From Streptomyces cucumeris (lineage in GTDB: Bacteria; Actinomycetota; Actinomycetes; Streptomycetales; Streptomycetaceae): DNA of 64,000 nucleotides. A program made the translations under genes and the position numbers. The stretch lies in NCBI RefSeq assembly GCF_024295805.1, contig NZ_JANCLX010000007.1, forward strand, positions 1-64,000, given 5' to 3'. The notes beneath the pieces are model-generated. The model saw nothing but the letters and a program-made list of their open reading frames with translations, ran no database searches and was not told the origin of the DNA. Within the stretch, counting starts at the first letter, position 1; each line of letters begins with the position of its first letter. Shown here in pieces: positions 43,685 through 55,364 of this stretch.

Positions 43685-45178
43685 GTGAGCGGACCCGGCC
43701 ACGCCACCTATCTGGGGATGCCCGCCTTCCCGGAGGCGGCCGACACCTCCACCCGTGACACCCGGCTGCGCGCCAACCTCCGCCACGCCACGCACACCAT
43801 CCGCACCAAGCGCGCCACCGCGGTGGCCGAACTGGACGACTGGGGACGGCTGCGCGCGGCGGGGGCCGCCATCAAGGACCGTACGCTGCGCCATCTCGAC
43901 CACTATCTGGAGCGGTTGGAGAGCGCGGTCACGGCCGCCGGCGGCCAGGTGCACTGGGCGGCGGACGCCGACGAGGCGAACCGGATCGTCACCGAGCTGG
44001 TGCGGGCGACCGGTGAACACGAGGTCGTCAAGGTGAAGTCGATGGCCACCCAGGAGATCGGGCTGAACGACGCGCTCGCCGAGGCGGGCATCACGGCGTA
44101 CGAGACCGATCTCGCCGAACTCATCGTGCAGCTCGGCGACGACCTGCCCTCGCACATCCTGGTCCCGGCGATCCACCGCAACCGGTCCGAGATCCGGGAC
44201 ATCTTCGCCGAGCGGATGGCGCGGTGGGGCCGCCCGGCCCCGGACGGGCTCACCGACGCGCCCGCCGATCTGGCGGAGGCGGCCCGACTGCATCTGCGCG
44301 AGAAGTTCCTCAACGCCAAGGTGGCTGTCTCGGGTGCGAACTTCATGGTGGCGGAGACGGGCACCCTGGTGGTGGTGGAGTCCGAGGGCAACGGGCGGAT
44401 GTGTCTGACCCTCCCCGACACACTGATCTCGGTGGTGGGCATCGAGAAGGTGGTGCCCACGTTCCAGGACCTGGAGGTGTTCCTCCAGCTCCTCCCGCGC
44501 TCCTCGACGGCCGAGCGCATGAACCCCTACACCTCGATGTGGACCGGCACCTCGGACGACGACGGCCCGCGCACCTTCCACCTCGTCCTGCTGGACAACG
44601 GCCGTACGGACACCCTCGCCGACACCGTGGGCCGCCAGGCGCTCCGCTGCATCCGCTGTTCCGCGTGTCTCAACGTCTGCCCGGTGTACGAACGCGCGGG
44701 CGGCCACGCGTACGGCTCGGCCTACCCGGGCCCGATCGGCGCGATCCTCACCCCCCAACTGCGCGGCACCCAGAGCGCACTGGACGCCTCGCTGCCGTAC
44801 GCCTCATCGCTGTGCGGTGCCTGCTACGAGGTGTGCCCGGTCGCCATCGACATCCCCGAGATCCTGGTCCACCTGCGCGAACGGGTCGTCGAGGGCGGCC
44901 CGGTCTCGGTCCGCGGCACCCGCGCGGTCATCAAGCCCGCCAAGGGCCACGCGGCCGAACGCGCCGCGATGCGGGCGGCGCGCTGGGCGCTGGACCACCC
45001 GAGCGTGCTGCGCACCGGCCAGCGCCTCGCCTCCCGCACCCGCCGCCTGCATCCGCGCCGGCTGCCGGGCCCGGGGCGCGCCTGGAGCGACACCCGTGAA
45101 CTGCCCGCGGTGCCGGCCGAGTCGTTCCGCGACTGGTGGCAGCGGACCCGCGCCACGAACGACAGGAGCACCCCATGA
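43685..45178 (+). CDS. lutB: Iron-sulfur lactate utilisation protein LutB
   Basis: A 497-residue protein: LUD domain (VKVKSMATQEIGLNDALAEAGI) followed by two 4Fe-4S motifs, CIRCSACLNVCPVY and CGACYEVCP. It is the electron-transfer subunit of the LutABC complex. The start is GTG at 43685, preceded by GAAAGGAG. Its stop overlaps the ATG of lutC (ATGA). Confidence 0.92.
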   Translation: MSGPGHATYLGMPAFPEAADTSTRDTRLRANLRHATHTIRTKRATAVAELDDWGRLRAAGAAIKDRTLRHLDHYLERLESAVTAAGGQVHWAADADEANRIVTELVRATGEHEVVKVKSMATQEIGLNDALAEAGITAYETDLAELIVQLGDDLPSHILVPAIHRNRSEIRDIFAERMARWGRPAPDGLTDAPADLAEAARLHLREKFLNAKVAVSGANFMVAETGTLVVVESEGNGRMCLTLPDTLISVVGIEKVVPTFQDLEVFLQLLPRSSTAERMNPYTSMWTGTSDDDGPRTFHLVLLDNGRTDTLADTVGRQALRCIRCSACLNVCPVYERAGGHAYGSAYPGPIGAILTPQLRGTQSALDASLPYASSLCGACYEVCPVAIDIPEILVHLRERVVEGGPVSVRGTRAVIKPAKGHAAERAAMRAARWALDHPSVLRTGQRLASRTRRLHPRRLPGPGRAWSDTRELPAVPAESFRDWWQRTRATNDRSTP

Positions 45179-45822
45179 GCTCACGCGACCTCGTGATGGC
45201 GAGGGTCCGCCGCGCGCTGGCGGATGTCCCGCGCGGCGAGAGCCCGTCGGAGGTGGTGGTCGAGCGCACGTATCTGCGCCGCCACGGCGACCGCACCCCG
45301 GCGCAGACCGCCGACCTCCTGGCCGAGAACCTGACCGACTACCGCGCCGCGGTCCACCGCACCGACACCGCCGGACTCCCGGCCCTCATCGCCCGTCTGC
45401 TGACGGCCCGCAACGCCACCACGGTGGTCGTCCCGCCGGGCCTCCCCACGGACTGGCTGTCCGCCACCGAGGTCCGCCGGATCCCGGACTCCGCCGATCT
45501 GACCCCGCATGACCTGGACGCGGTGTCCAGCGTGGTCACCGGCTGCGCGGTGGCCATCGCCGAGACCGGCACGGTCGTCCTGGACGCCTCCCCCGACCAG
45601 GGCCGCCGCCGGATCACCCTGGTCCCGGACCACCACGTCCTCGTGATCCGGGTGCCCTCGCAGGTCGTGGACTCCGTCCCCGAGGCCCTGGAACGCCTCG
45701 ACCCCTCCCGCCCCCAGACCTGGATCTCCGGCCCCTCCGCCACCAGCGACATCGAGCTCACCCGCGTCGAGGGCGTCCACGGCCCCCGCGCCCTGGACGT
45801 CGTCCTCGTCACGGAGGGCTGA
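45175..45822 (+). CDS. lutC: LUD domain protein LutC
   Basis: A 215-residue LUD-domain protein (VTGCAVAIAETGTVVLDASPDQGRR, ITLVPDHHVLVI, ISGPSATSDIELTRVEGVHGPR). Third member of the operon; the ATGA overlap with lutB gives coupled translation. Confidence 0.92.
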   Translation: MSSRDLVMARVRRALADVPRGESPSEVVVERTYLRRHGDRTPAQTADLLAENLTDYRAAVHRTDTAGLPALIARLLTARNATTVVVPPGLPTDWLSATEVRRIPDSADLTPHDLDAVSSVVTGCAVAIAETGTVVLDASPDQGRRRITLVPDHHVLVIRVPSQVVDSVPEALERLDPSRPQTWISGPSATSDIELTRVEGVHGPRALDVVLVTEG

Positions 45823-45969
45823 CGGCCCCGGACGGCTGATGTCCCGGATCCGAACCCCGTGCCCTTGGATGCGGTGTTGCTCACATCACCTTCACATCAG
45901 GCCAGTTGAGAGGCTCGAAGAGGTTTAGACCCGTGCGCGGTGTCAGTGGCTGCCTCTATGGTGGGGGTC

Positions 45970-46170
45970 ATGTGTCCGACTCCTACTCCTCCCCAGGCGG
46001 CTTTACTGTCCCCCTCCTCCTCCACCACCGATCAGGCCAACGAGGCCATCCGTGTGTTTCTGCGGGCGCGGGCCGGGCGGGCGCTGTGTCCGGCGGAGCG
46101 GGCCGAGTACGGGCGGTTGCTGGGTGTGTATACGCGTGCGCTGCGCGGGGAGATGGAGAAGGCGGCCTGA
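45970..46170 (+). CDS. Small conserved streptomycete protein with a TTA codon
   Basis: A 66-residue protein: a Pro/Ser/Thr-rich start (MCPTPTPPQAALLSPSSS) and a helical part (ANEAIRVFLRARAGRALCPAERAEYGRLLGVYTRALRGEMEKA). Codon 12 is TTA (46003-46005), which suggests bldA dependence. TATGGT (45957-45962) is 7 nt before the ATG, so leaderless. I recall close relatives in other Streptomyces; function unknown. Confidence 0.65.
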   Translation: MCPTPTPPQAALLSPSSSTTDQANEAIRVFLRARAGRALCPAERAEYGRLLGVYTRALRGEMEKAA

Positions 46171-46222
46171 GCGAGGGGCGCCGGAGTGGCCGGTGCCCAT
46201 CTGACCTGGGGCGGGGGGCGCC

Positions 46223-47824
46223 GTGCGCGCTGTGGGGAAGGTCGTCGTCGGGGCGGCCGTCGTCGTGCTGGTGGGGGGCGCCGGGTTCGGGGCGTACAAC
46301 CTCTACGCCGGGGTGACCGGCGGCAACACCGCGTCGACGCACGGCGGAGCGGTGACCGGTACCGAGGTCCGGGACACCGCGCGGCGCTTCCTGAACGCGT
46401 GGGCGGACGGCAATGATCTGCTGGCCTCCGGCTTCACGAATGACGCCCAGGCGGCCGTCGGTCTGCTGGGCGGGTTCCGGGACGACGCCAAGGTGAAGAA
46501 GGTGACCCTGACGCCGGGCGCGGCGCAGGGCGCCACGGTACCGTTCCGGGTGAAGGCCGAGATCCGTTACGGGAAGACCCGTTCGACCTGGCGCTATGAC
46601 TCACAGCTGACCGTGGTGCGCGGCCGGACGACCGACAAGCCGCTGGTGGACTGGACACCCGCGGTCGTCCATCCCAAGCTGGCGCGGGGTCAGACGGTCC
46701 GTACGGAGCTGGCGGAGAACGCGCCGGTCACGGTCCTCGACCGGGACGGCGAGGAGCTGCGCCCGGGGCGCTACCCCTCGCTCGATCCGCTGCTGACCTC
46801 GCTCCGGGCGCGGTACGGCGATCGTATGGGCGGTACGGGGCAGGTCGAGGTGTGGGCGGTGCGTCCGGACGGCACGGCCGGGGACACCCTGCACGTGGTC
46901 ACCAAGGGCAAGCGCGGCACCCTGCGCACCACGCTCGACGCCGCGGTGCAGAAGAGCGCGGAGAAGGCCGTGGCCAAGCGCTCCGGTGCCTCGGTGGTGG
47001 CGCTCAAGCCCAGTACGGGCGAGATCCTGGCGGTGGCCAACTCCGACAGGGGCGAGTTCAACGCGGCGTTGCAGGGACAGACGGCGCCCGGCTCCACGTT
47101 CAAGATCATCAGCGCCGCCACCCTGCTGGAGACCGGCACGGTGACGCCCGGCAAGAAGGTGCCCTGCCCGAAGACGGCGGCGTACCAGCAGGGCATGACG
47201 TTCCACAACGTCGAGGACAGCGAGAATCCGGGGGCCACCTTCGCCCAGGACTTCGCGGCCTCCTGCAACACGGCGTTCGTCACGCTCGCCGGGGCGATCC
47301 CGGACGGTGCGCTGGCGCGTGAGGCACAGTCGGTGTTCGGCATCGGGCGCGACTGGCAGGTGGGCGTGTCGACGTTCGACGGCGCGGTGTCCGACGGCGG
47401 CGGGGACGACAAGGCCGCCGCCCTCATCGGCCAGGGCACGGTGCAGATGAACCCGCTCACCATGGCCTCCGTGGCCGCCACCGCCCAGACGGGCCGGTTC
47501 AGACAGCCCGTCCTGGTGTCGCGTTCGGTGGGCCACCGGGACGTCGCCACCAGCGACCGCGGTCTGAGCCCCGCCGTCGTCCAGCAGCTCAAAGGCATGA
47601 TGCGGCTGACGGCGACCAGCGGTACGGCGGCCCGTGCGATGTCCGGGCTGAGCGGGGACATCGGCGCCAAGACCGGCTCGGCGGAGATCGACGGCCAGCC
47701 GGAGACCAACGCGTGGTTCACCGCCTACCGGAACGACATGGCCGCGGCCGCCGTGGTCACCAAGGGCGGTCACGGCGGGGACGCCGCGGGGCCGGTCGTC
47801 CGCGAGGTCCTCACCGCGCACTGA
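46223..47824 (+). CDS. Penicillin-binding transpeptidase with MecA_N-type domain
   Basis: A 533-residue membrane-anchored PBP. One N-terminal membrane helix (residues 5-28), an NTF2-like MecA_N domain (about 45-145), and a transpeptidase domain with STFK (Ser291), SCN (347-349) and KTGS (from Lys483). It cross-links peptidoglycan outside the membrane. GTG at 46223 lies 53 bp after the small TTA gene. Confidence 0.88.
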   Translation: MRAVGKVVVGAAVVVLVGGAGFGAYNLYAGVTGGNTASTHGGAVTGTEVRDTARRFLNAWADGNDLLASGFTNDAQAAVGLLGGFRDDAKVKKVTLTPGAAQGATVPFRVKAEIRYGKTRSTWRYDSQLTVVRGRTTDKPLVDWTPAVVHPKLARGQTVRTELAENAPVTVLDRDGEELRPGRYPSLDPLLTSLRARYGDRMGGTGQVEVWAVRPDGTAGDTLHVVTKGKRGTLRTTLDAAVQKSAEKAVAKRSGASVVALKPSTGEILAVANSDRGEFNAALQGQTAPGSTFKIISAATLLETGTVTPGKKVPCPKTAAYQQGMTFHNVEDSENPGATFAQDFAASCNTAFVTLAGAIPDGALAREAQSVFGIGRDWQVGVSTFDGAVSDGGGDDKAAALIGQGTVQMNPLTMASVAATAQTGRFRQPVLVSRSVGHRDVATSDRGLSPAVVQQLKGMMRLTATSGTAARAMSGLSGDIGAKTGSAEIDGQPETNAWFTAYRNDMAAAAVVTKGGHGGDAAGPVVREVLTAH

Positions 47825-47846
47825 GCCCCGGCGGCACCGCCGTGCG

Positions 47847-47954
47847 GGAAGCCCCTGAAAGGGACTTCCTCCAGATGAAAAGGGCTTCCTCCAGAGCACT
47901 TTTTCCAAGGGTTATGCAAAGGGGTTGTCCATGCCGGATCGGGGCACCTACTGT
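47847..47954 (+). promoter_or_regulatory. Promoter and repeat operator of the ROK regulator
   Basis: TTGTCC (47925-47930) and TACTGT (47949-47954) are spaced by 18 bp. Upstream lie GGAAGCCCCT (47847-47856) facing AGGGACTTCC (47860-47869) with one mismatch, and a direct repeat CTTCCTCCAGA that recurs after exactly 20 bp (47865 and 47885). The two-turn spacing suggests cooperative binding by a regulator, perhaps the ROK protein itself. Confidence 0.5.
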
Positions 47955-48010
47955 GACGCCTCACCGGCCCGTGCCCATCGGCCCGCTCCCGCCCCAGGAG
48001 GCATCACGGC

Positions 48011-49231
48011 GTGAAGCGCACCTCCCGTGACATCCGCACCGCGAACCGCTACGAGGTGCTGCGCCATGTCATCGCCGGATCCCCGGTCTCCCGGCAGCAC
48101 CTGGCCGCCGCAACCGGGCTCAGCCTGGCCACCGTCGCCACGCTCGTCGGCGAACTGCTGCGGCTCGGGGCGATCACCGAGGTCGGCCACGAGGACTCCG
48201 ACGGCGGACGGCCGCGCGGGCTGGTGGCTGTGAACGGCTCCGGCGGCGCCCTGGTGGGGGTGGACGTGGCCGAGACCTATATCCATGTCGAGCTGTTCGA
48301 CCTCTCCCTCACCGTACTGGCCCGCGCCGAGGAGGAGTTGCGCCCCGAACGCCCCGGTGAACGCGGTCCGGAGCAGGTCGTCGCGCGGATCGCCACCACC
48401 GTACGGGCCGTGGTCACGGCCGCGGGCGTCCCCGACGAGCGGGTGCTGGGGGTCGGCGTCAGCCTGCCGGGGCAGGTGGACCGCGAGGGCGGGGTGTCGG
48501 TGTTCGCGCCCAACTGGGACTGGCACGACGTCCCGGTGCTGGACCAGCTGGCCGGACACCTCCCCCATCCACTGCACCTGGACAATCCGCTGCGCGCCTG
48601 CACCGTGGCCGAGCTGTGGTTCGGCGCGGCACGCGGCCGGGACGACGCGGTGGTGGTCAACCTCGGTACGGGCGTGGGTGCCGGGCTCGCGCTCGGCGGT
48701 ACCCTGCACCGCGGTGCGAGCAACAGCGCGGGGGAATGGGGCCACACCACCCTGGTGCTGGACGGACGGCCGTGCCACTGCGGCGCCCAGGGCTGTGTGG
48801 AGTCCTACGTCGGCGCCCCGGGCATCATGCGGAACCTGCGCGAGCTGAGCCCCGGCAGTCCGCTGCTGCACCCCGACGACCAGACGGCCACGATCGAGGC
48901 GCTCGGCCGCGCGCTCGCGGACGGCGATCCGGTGGCGGTGAAGACCGTGCAGAACACCGCGCGTTATCTCGGTGCGGGCCTGGCCGACCTGGTCAACCTG
49001 GTCAACCCCGAAGTGATCGTGCTCAGCAGCTGGGTCGCGGCCCGGCTCGGTGAGCCCCTGCTCGCCGAGGTGCGCACCGCCGTGGCCGGGCGCGCCCTGC
49101 GCCGTCCGCTGGCGAGCACCCGGATCGTCCTGTCCCCGATCCCCGACAACCCCGTGAGCCTCGGCGCCGCCACCTTCGCCCTGGAGGGCTGGCTCGCATC
49201 GGCCGGGCGCGCGCACCCGAGGGCTTCGTGA
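48011..49231 (+). CDS. ROK family transcriptional regulator upstream of lacZ
   Basis: A 406-residue ROK repressor: winged helix (SPVSRQHLAAATGLSLATVATLVGELLRLGAI, wing DGGRPRGLVAV), ATPase/sugar fold with GVDVAETYIHVEL and GTGVGAGLALGG, GEWGHTTL and the zinc motif CHCGAQGCVE. GTG follows AGGAGG. It lies 221 bp upstream of lacZ on the same strand and likely controls it. The ATP loops look intact, so remaining kinase activity cannot be excluded. Confidence 0.85.
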   Translation: MKRTSRDIRTANRYEVLRHVIAGSPVSRQHLAAATGLSLATVATLVGELLRLGAITEVGHEDSDGGRPRGLVAVNGSGGALVGVDVAETYIHVELFDLSLTVLARAEEELRPERPGERGPEQVVARIATTVRAVVTAAGVPDERVLGVGVSLPGQVDREGGVSVFAPNWDWHDVPVLDQLAGHLPHPLHLDNPLRACTVAELWFGAARGRDDAVVVNLGTGVGAGLALGGTLHRGASNSAGEWGHTTLVLDGRPCHCGAQGCVESYVGAPGIMRNLRELSPGSPLLHPDDQTATIEALGRALADGDPVAVKTVQNTARYLGAGLADLVNLVNPEVIVLSSWVAARLGEPLLAEVRTAVAGRALRRPLASTRIVLSPIPDNPVSLGAATFALEGWLASAGRAHPRAS

Positions 49232-49440
49232 ACCCGGGTGCGGCCGGGATGGCCGACAGCCGGGGTGGTCGACAGCGCGCCCGCCCGCACGAGGGCGAAT
49301 GGGAGGAGCCGCGACGGGTAGTCCGAATCCGCCGACGCGAAGGAGTCCGCCCCCTGACGTCCCGGCCTCGCCGCCGGGCTGCTCCATCCCCACCCATGTG
49401 CTCGACCAGCGCGGCCACGACCGGCCCGACCGAACGCTGA

Positions 49441-52398
<2,958 letters not shown>

Positions 52399-52404
52399 GA
52401 CCGC

Positions 52405-52437
52405 GACGGGCGGGCCGCCGTCAGCGGCCCGCCCGTC
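52405..52437. terminator. Strong hairpin terminator after lacZ
   Basis: Perfect 14-bp stem GACGGGCGGGCCGC / GCGGCCCGCCCGTC with a 5-nt loop, followed by GGCCTTTCGCGGGCCTTTT. It separates lacZ from the convergent peroxiredoxin gene. Confidence 0.85.
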
Positions 52438-52476
52438 GGCCTTTCGCGGGCCTTTTCGTATGCGCGGCCGGCGGGG

Positions 52477-52932
52477 TCAGCCCGCCGTGTTGCGCAGCGC
52501 CTCCAGCGCCTTGTCGGCGTGGACCGTCATCCGGAACTCGCTCTTGACGATCTCCAGCACCCGGCGGTCGGTACCGATCACGAAGGTGACCCGCTTGGTC
52601 GGTACCGCCGCCAGTCCGCGTTTGACGCCGAACCGCTCCCGTACGGTGCCCTCCGGGTCGGAGAGCAGCGGATAGCCGAAGGAGTGCCGGCCGGCGAACT
52701 CCGCCTGGCGTTCGACGGAGTCGGCGCTGATGCCCACCGGCTGTGCCCCCACGGCCCTGAACTCCGCCGCGATGTCGCGGAAGTGGCACGCCTCCTTGGT
52801 GCAGCCGGGGGTCATGGCCGCCGGGTAGAAGAAGAGCACCACCGGTCCGTCCGCGAGCAGTCCGCTCAGCGTCCGGACCGTACCGGTCTCGTCGGGAAGT
52901 TCGAAGTCCTCGACCACATCACCGATGTCCAT
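52477..52932 (-). CDS. bcp: Peroxiredoxin, BCP/PrxQ type
   Basis: A 151-residue thiol peroxidase. The peroxidatic Cys44 and the resolving Cys49 are in TPGCTKEACHFRD, the C-x4-C arrangement of PrxQ. It reduces peroxides in the cytosol with thioredoxin. It stands alone, convergent with lacZ. Confidence 0.9.
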   Translation of the reverse strand: MDIGDVVEDFELPDETGTVRTLSGLLADGPVVLFFYPAAMTPGCTKEACHFRDIAAEFRAVGAQPVGISADSVERQAEFAGRHSFGYPLLSDPEGTVRERFGVKRGLAAVPTKRVTFVIGTDRRVLEIVKSEFRMTVHADKALEALRNTAG

Positions 52933-52989
52933 GGGAGCACGCTACTCGGCCCCCGCACGCCCCGGGTGTCCCGGTCGCCCCGGGCGTCG

Positions 52990-53847
52990 TCAGGTGCCGC
53001 CGGTCACCTTGACGTAGTCGACGACGAGCGCCTGCGGGAAGGCGGTGCTGCCGTCCGGGTCACCGGGCCAGTAGCCGCCGACGGCCAGGTTGAGGATGAG
53101 GTAGAAGGGGTGGTCGAACACCCAGCGGTTGCCGCCGAGATCGGAGGGGGTGCGGGTCTGGTAGACCTGTCCGTCGACCGACCAAGTGATCTTGTTCGGG
53201 GACCAGTCGACGGCGAAGGTGTGGAAGGCGTCGGCGAACGCGGCGCCGCCCGGCAGGGTGTAACCGGCGCCGATACCGCCGGAGCCGGAGTAGCCCGGGC
53301 CATGGAGGGTGCCGTGTACGGTGCCCGGTTCGAAGCCGACGTTCTCCATCACGTCGATCTCACCGCAGTCGGGCCAGCCCGCGCTGCCGATGTCGGTGCC
53401 CAGCATCCAGAACGCGGGCCACATGCCCTGGCCGCGCGGGACCTTCAGCCGGGTCTCCACGTGGCCGTAGGCGGTGGTGAAAGTGCGGGCGGTGGACAGC
53501 CGGGCGGAGGTGTACTCGCACCGGCCGTACCAGCAGGCGTAGTCGGCCGGGTTCTCCTTGCGCGCGGTGATGACCAGGTTTCCCTGGCCGTCGAGCGCCG
53601 CGTTCCCGGTCCCGGCGGTGTAGTACTGCCGTTCGTGGTTGTTGACGTTGTCGCCGGTCTCATGGCTCCAGCGGGAGCCGTCGACGGCGCTGCCCGCCGG
53701 GCCGTCGAAGTCCTCGGTGAACGTGGCGGTGGCGGTCCGGCCGCCGCCGTCCTGCCCGGCGGCGGCCGGGGCGGTGAACCAGGGGGTGGCGGCGAGGGCG
53801 GTGGCCGAGAGCAGGCCGATCACGGTGGTGCGCAGGGTCCTTCGCAT
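52990..53847 (-). CDS. Secreted glycoside hydrolase family 16 (beta-glucanase type)
   Basis: A 285-residue exported enzyme. Signal peptide about residues 1-32, then the GH16 jelly roll with the catalytic ExDxxE motif GEIDVMEN near residue 160, RTFTTAYGHVETRLKVPRGQGMWPAFWML before it, and FYLILNLAVGGYWPG at the end. This pattern is typical of laminarinase-like endo-beta-1,3-glucanases. No carbohydrate-binding module. It lies 128 bp downstream of the ROK gene on the same strand and may be controlled by it. Confidence 0.9.
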   Translation of the reverse strand: MRRTLRTTVIGLLSATALAATPWFTAPAAAGQDGGGRTATATFTEDFDGPAGSAVDGSRWSHETGDNVNNHERQYYTAGTGNAALDGQGNLVITARKENPADYACWYGRCEYTSARLSTARTFTTAYGHVETRLKVPRGQGMWPAFWMLGTDIGSAGWPDCGEIDVMENVGFEPGTVHGTLHGPGYSGSGGIGAGYTLPGGAAFADAFHTFAVDWSPNKITWSVDGQVYQTRTPSDLGGNRWVFDHPFYLILNLAVGGYWPGDPDGSTAFPQALVVDYVKVTGGT

Positions 53848-53975
53848 GGAACCGTGGTGCCTTCCTGTGGGGGGTGGACCGGGCGTCGCCGGTCCGCGGG
53901 GGAAGGTGCTGCGGCCGGTGCGGTCACGGCCGGTGGAACATCGGTGGGGAGCGGTCGCGGGGGCCGGACGGGCCG

Positions 53976-55205
53976 TCAGGGAACGGGGGTCCGCGGCGGA
54001 CGCGCGCCGTCGGCGAGGAACCGGCACACCGGGAGGGTCGCGGCGCCGAGCGCCACTCCGTCCGGTCCCAGCGTGCCGAGTTCGATGGCGGTGTGGGCGT
54101 AGGGGCGCCGCAGGGCCTGCGCGGCCACCGACTCCCGGATCCGGGGCAGCATCCGGGCGCCGAACCGCAGTCCGGCCCAGCCGCCGAGGACGATGCGCTG
54201 CGGGTTGAAGAGGTTGACCAGATTGGCGATCCCGGCGCCGAGGTACACCGCGGCCTCCTCCAGGACGCGCTGGGCCGCGGGTGAGGTGTCGGCCGCGGTC
54301 AGCAGCGCGCCGAACGCGGACTCCTCGTCCTCCCCCGGGACCGGACGGCCGCGCCGGGCCTGGCGGAAGCGCTCCAGGACCGCTCCGGCCCCCACGTACG
54401 CCTCGAGACAGCCGCGCGCACCGCACCGGCAACGGCGGCCCCCGGCCTGGACGGTGGTATGGCCCCACTCCCCCGCGCTGCTGGTCGCGCCGCGGTAGGG
54501 CGACCCGCCGGTCACGATGCTCGCGCCGACACCCGAGCCGATCAGCGCGACCACCACGTGCCGGGCGCCGCGCGCGGCGCCGAACCACAGCTCGGCCCGG
54601 CCCATCGCGCCGGCGCCGTTGTCGATGAACAGCGGCAGCGCCGTACCCGCGCGCAGCAGCCGCTCCAGCGGCACCGCGTCCCAGCCGAAGCTCTGGCCGT
54701 GGACGAGTGTCTCGGCCCCGCGCTCCACCGCGCCCGAGACGCCGACACCGACACCGACACCGAGGATCGCCGACGGCGGCACCCCGGCGGCGCCGATGAC
54801 GGTGTCGAGCCCTGCCAGGACATGGCCGACAACGATGTCCGGATCATGCCGTCCGGCGGACAGCGGATGGTCGGCGGCGGCGAGCCGGTTCAGCGCCAGG
54901 TCGAACAGCGCGACGCGCACCCGGGTTTCCCCGACGTCGACGCCGATGACGTACCGGTGCGCGCGGACGAGCCGCAGCGGCGCCGGGCCCGGCCGGTCCG
55001 TCTCCGGCTCGATGAGGACGCCCTCCAGGAGCAGTTCATCGACGGCTGCGTCCACCGCGGTGGCGTCAAGGCCCGTACGCAGCGTGAGTTGCCGCCTGGT
55101 GAGCGGGGAGTCGAAGTACAGCGCCCACAGGACCGGGGAGCGGGCGCCGCGCCGCTGGCCGCGCCCAACGGTGAGCGGGTGGGGCTGGGCTGCCTGGGCC
55201 GTCAT
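53976..55205 (-). CDS. ROK family regulator, diverged HTH, upstream of GH16
   Basis: A 409-residue ROK protein. The winged helix (SPLTRRQLTLRTGLDATAVDAAVDELLLEGVLI) is present but the usual GGRPxxLL wing is replaced by DRPGPAPLRLV. The ROK body is intact: GVDVGETRVRVALFD, GSGVGASIVTGG, GEWGHTTV, zinc motif CRCGARGCLE. It is a tandem paralogue of the next ROK gene with patches of nearly identical DNA. A TTGACA-like promoter and two palindromes lie just upstream. Confidence 0.85.
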   Translation of the reverse strand: MTAQAAQPHPLTVGRGQRRGARSPVLWALYFDSPLTRRQLTLRTGLDATAVDAAVDELLLEGVLIEPETDRPGPAPLRLVRAHRYVIGVDVGETRVRVALFDLALNRLAAADHPLSAGRHDPDIVVGHVLAGLDTVIGAAGVPPSAILGVGVGVGVSGAVERGAETLVHGQSFGWDAVPLERLLRAGTALPLFIDNGAGAMGRAELWFGAARGARHVVVALIGSGVGASIVTGGSPYRGATSSAGEWGHTTVQAGGRRCRCGARGCLEAYVGAGAVLERFRQARRGRPVPGEDEESAFGALLTAADTSPAAQRVLEEAAVYLGAGIANLVNLFNPQRIVLGGWAGLRFGARMLPRIRESVAAQALRRPYAHTAIELGTLGPDGVALGAATLPVCRFLADGARPPRTPVP

Positions 55206-55224
55206 ACATCACCTCCCGGGAAGA

Positions 55225-55285
55225 CATAATGTCCAGCCGGGTTTACGCCATGTCAACAGGTCTGGACCTTCTTGGTTCAAAGAAC
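55225..55285 (-). promoter_or_regulatory. Promoter region of the GH16-linked ROK gene with two palindromes
   Basis: On the minus strand TTGACA (55256-55251) is followed after 19 bp by CATTAT (55231-55226). Just upstream lie AGGTC-TG-GACCT (palindromic arms, ending at 55268) and GTTC-AAA-GAAC (55275-55285). The first resembles the core of DasR (GlcNAc) sites only partly. Sugar regulators may act here. Confidence 0.45.
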
Positions 55286-55364
55286 TTGAGACGGCGCCCT
55301 CCTCAACTCCCCTGAAACGGACAGGAGTCGAACCCACCGAAGAGCTCCGGAGATCACCGGAACC

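Noticed and set aside
55315..55345. tRNA T-loop-like sequence (GGTTCGACTCC on the minus strand)
   Set aside because: The flanking bases do not form a T stem and no acceptor, D or anticodon arms are found; not a tRNA, and no att duplication was seen.
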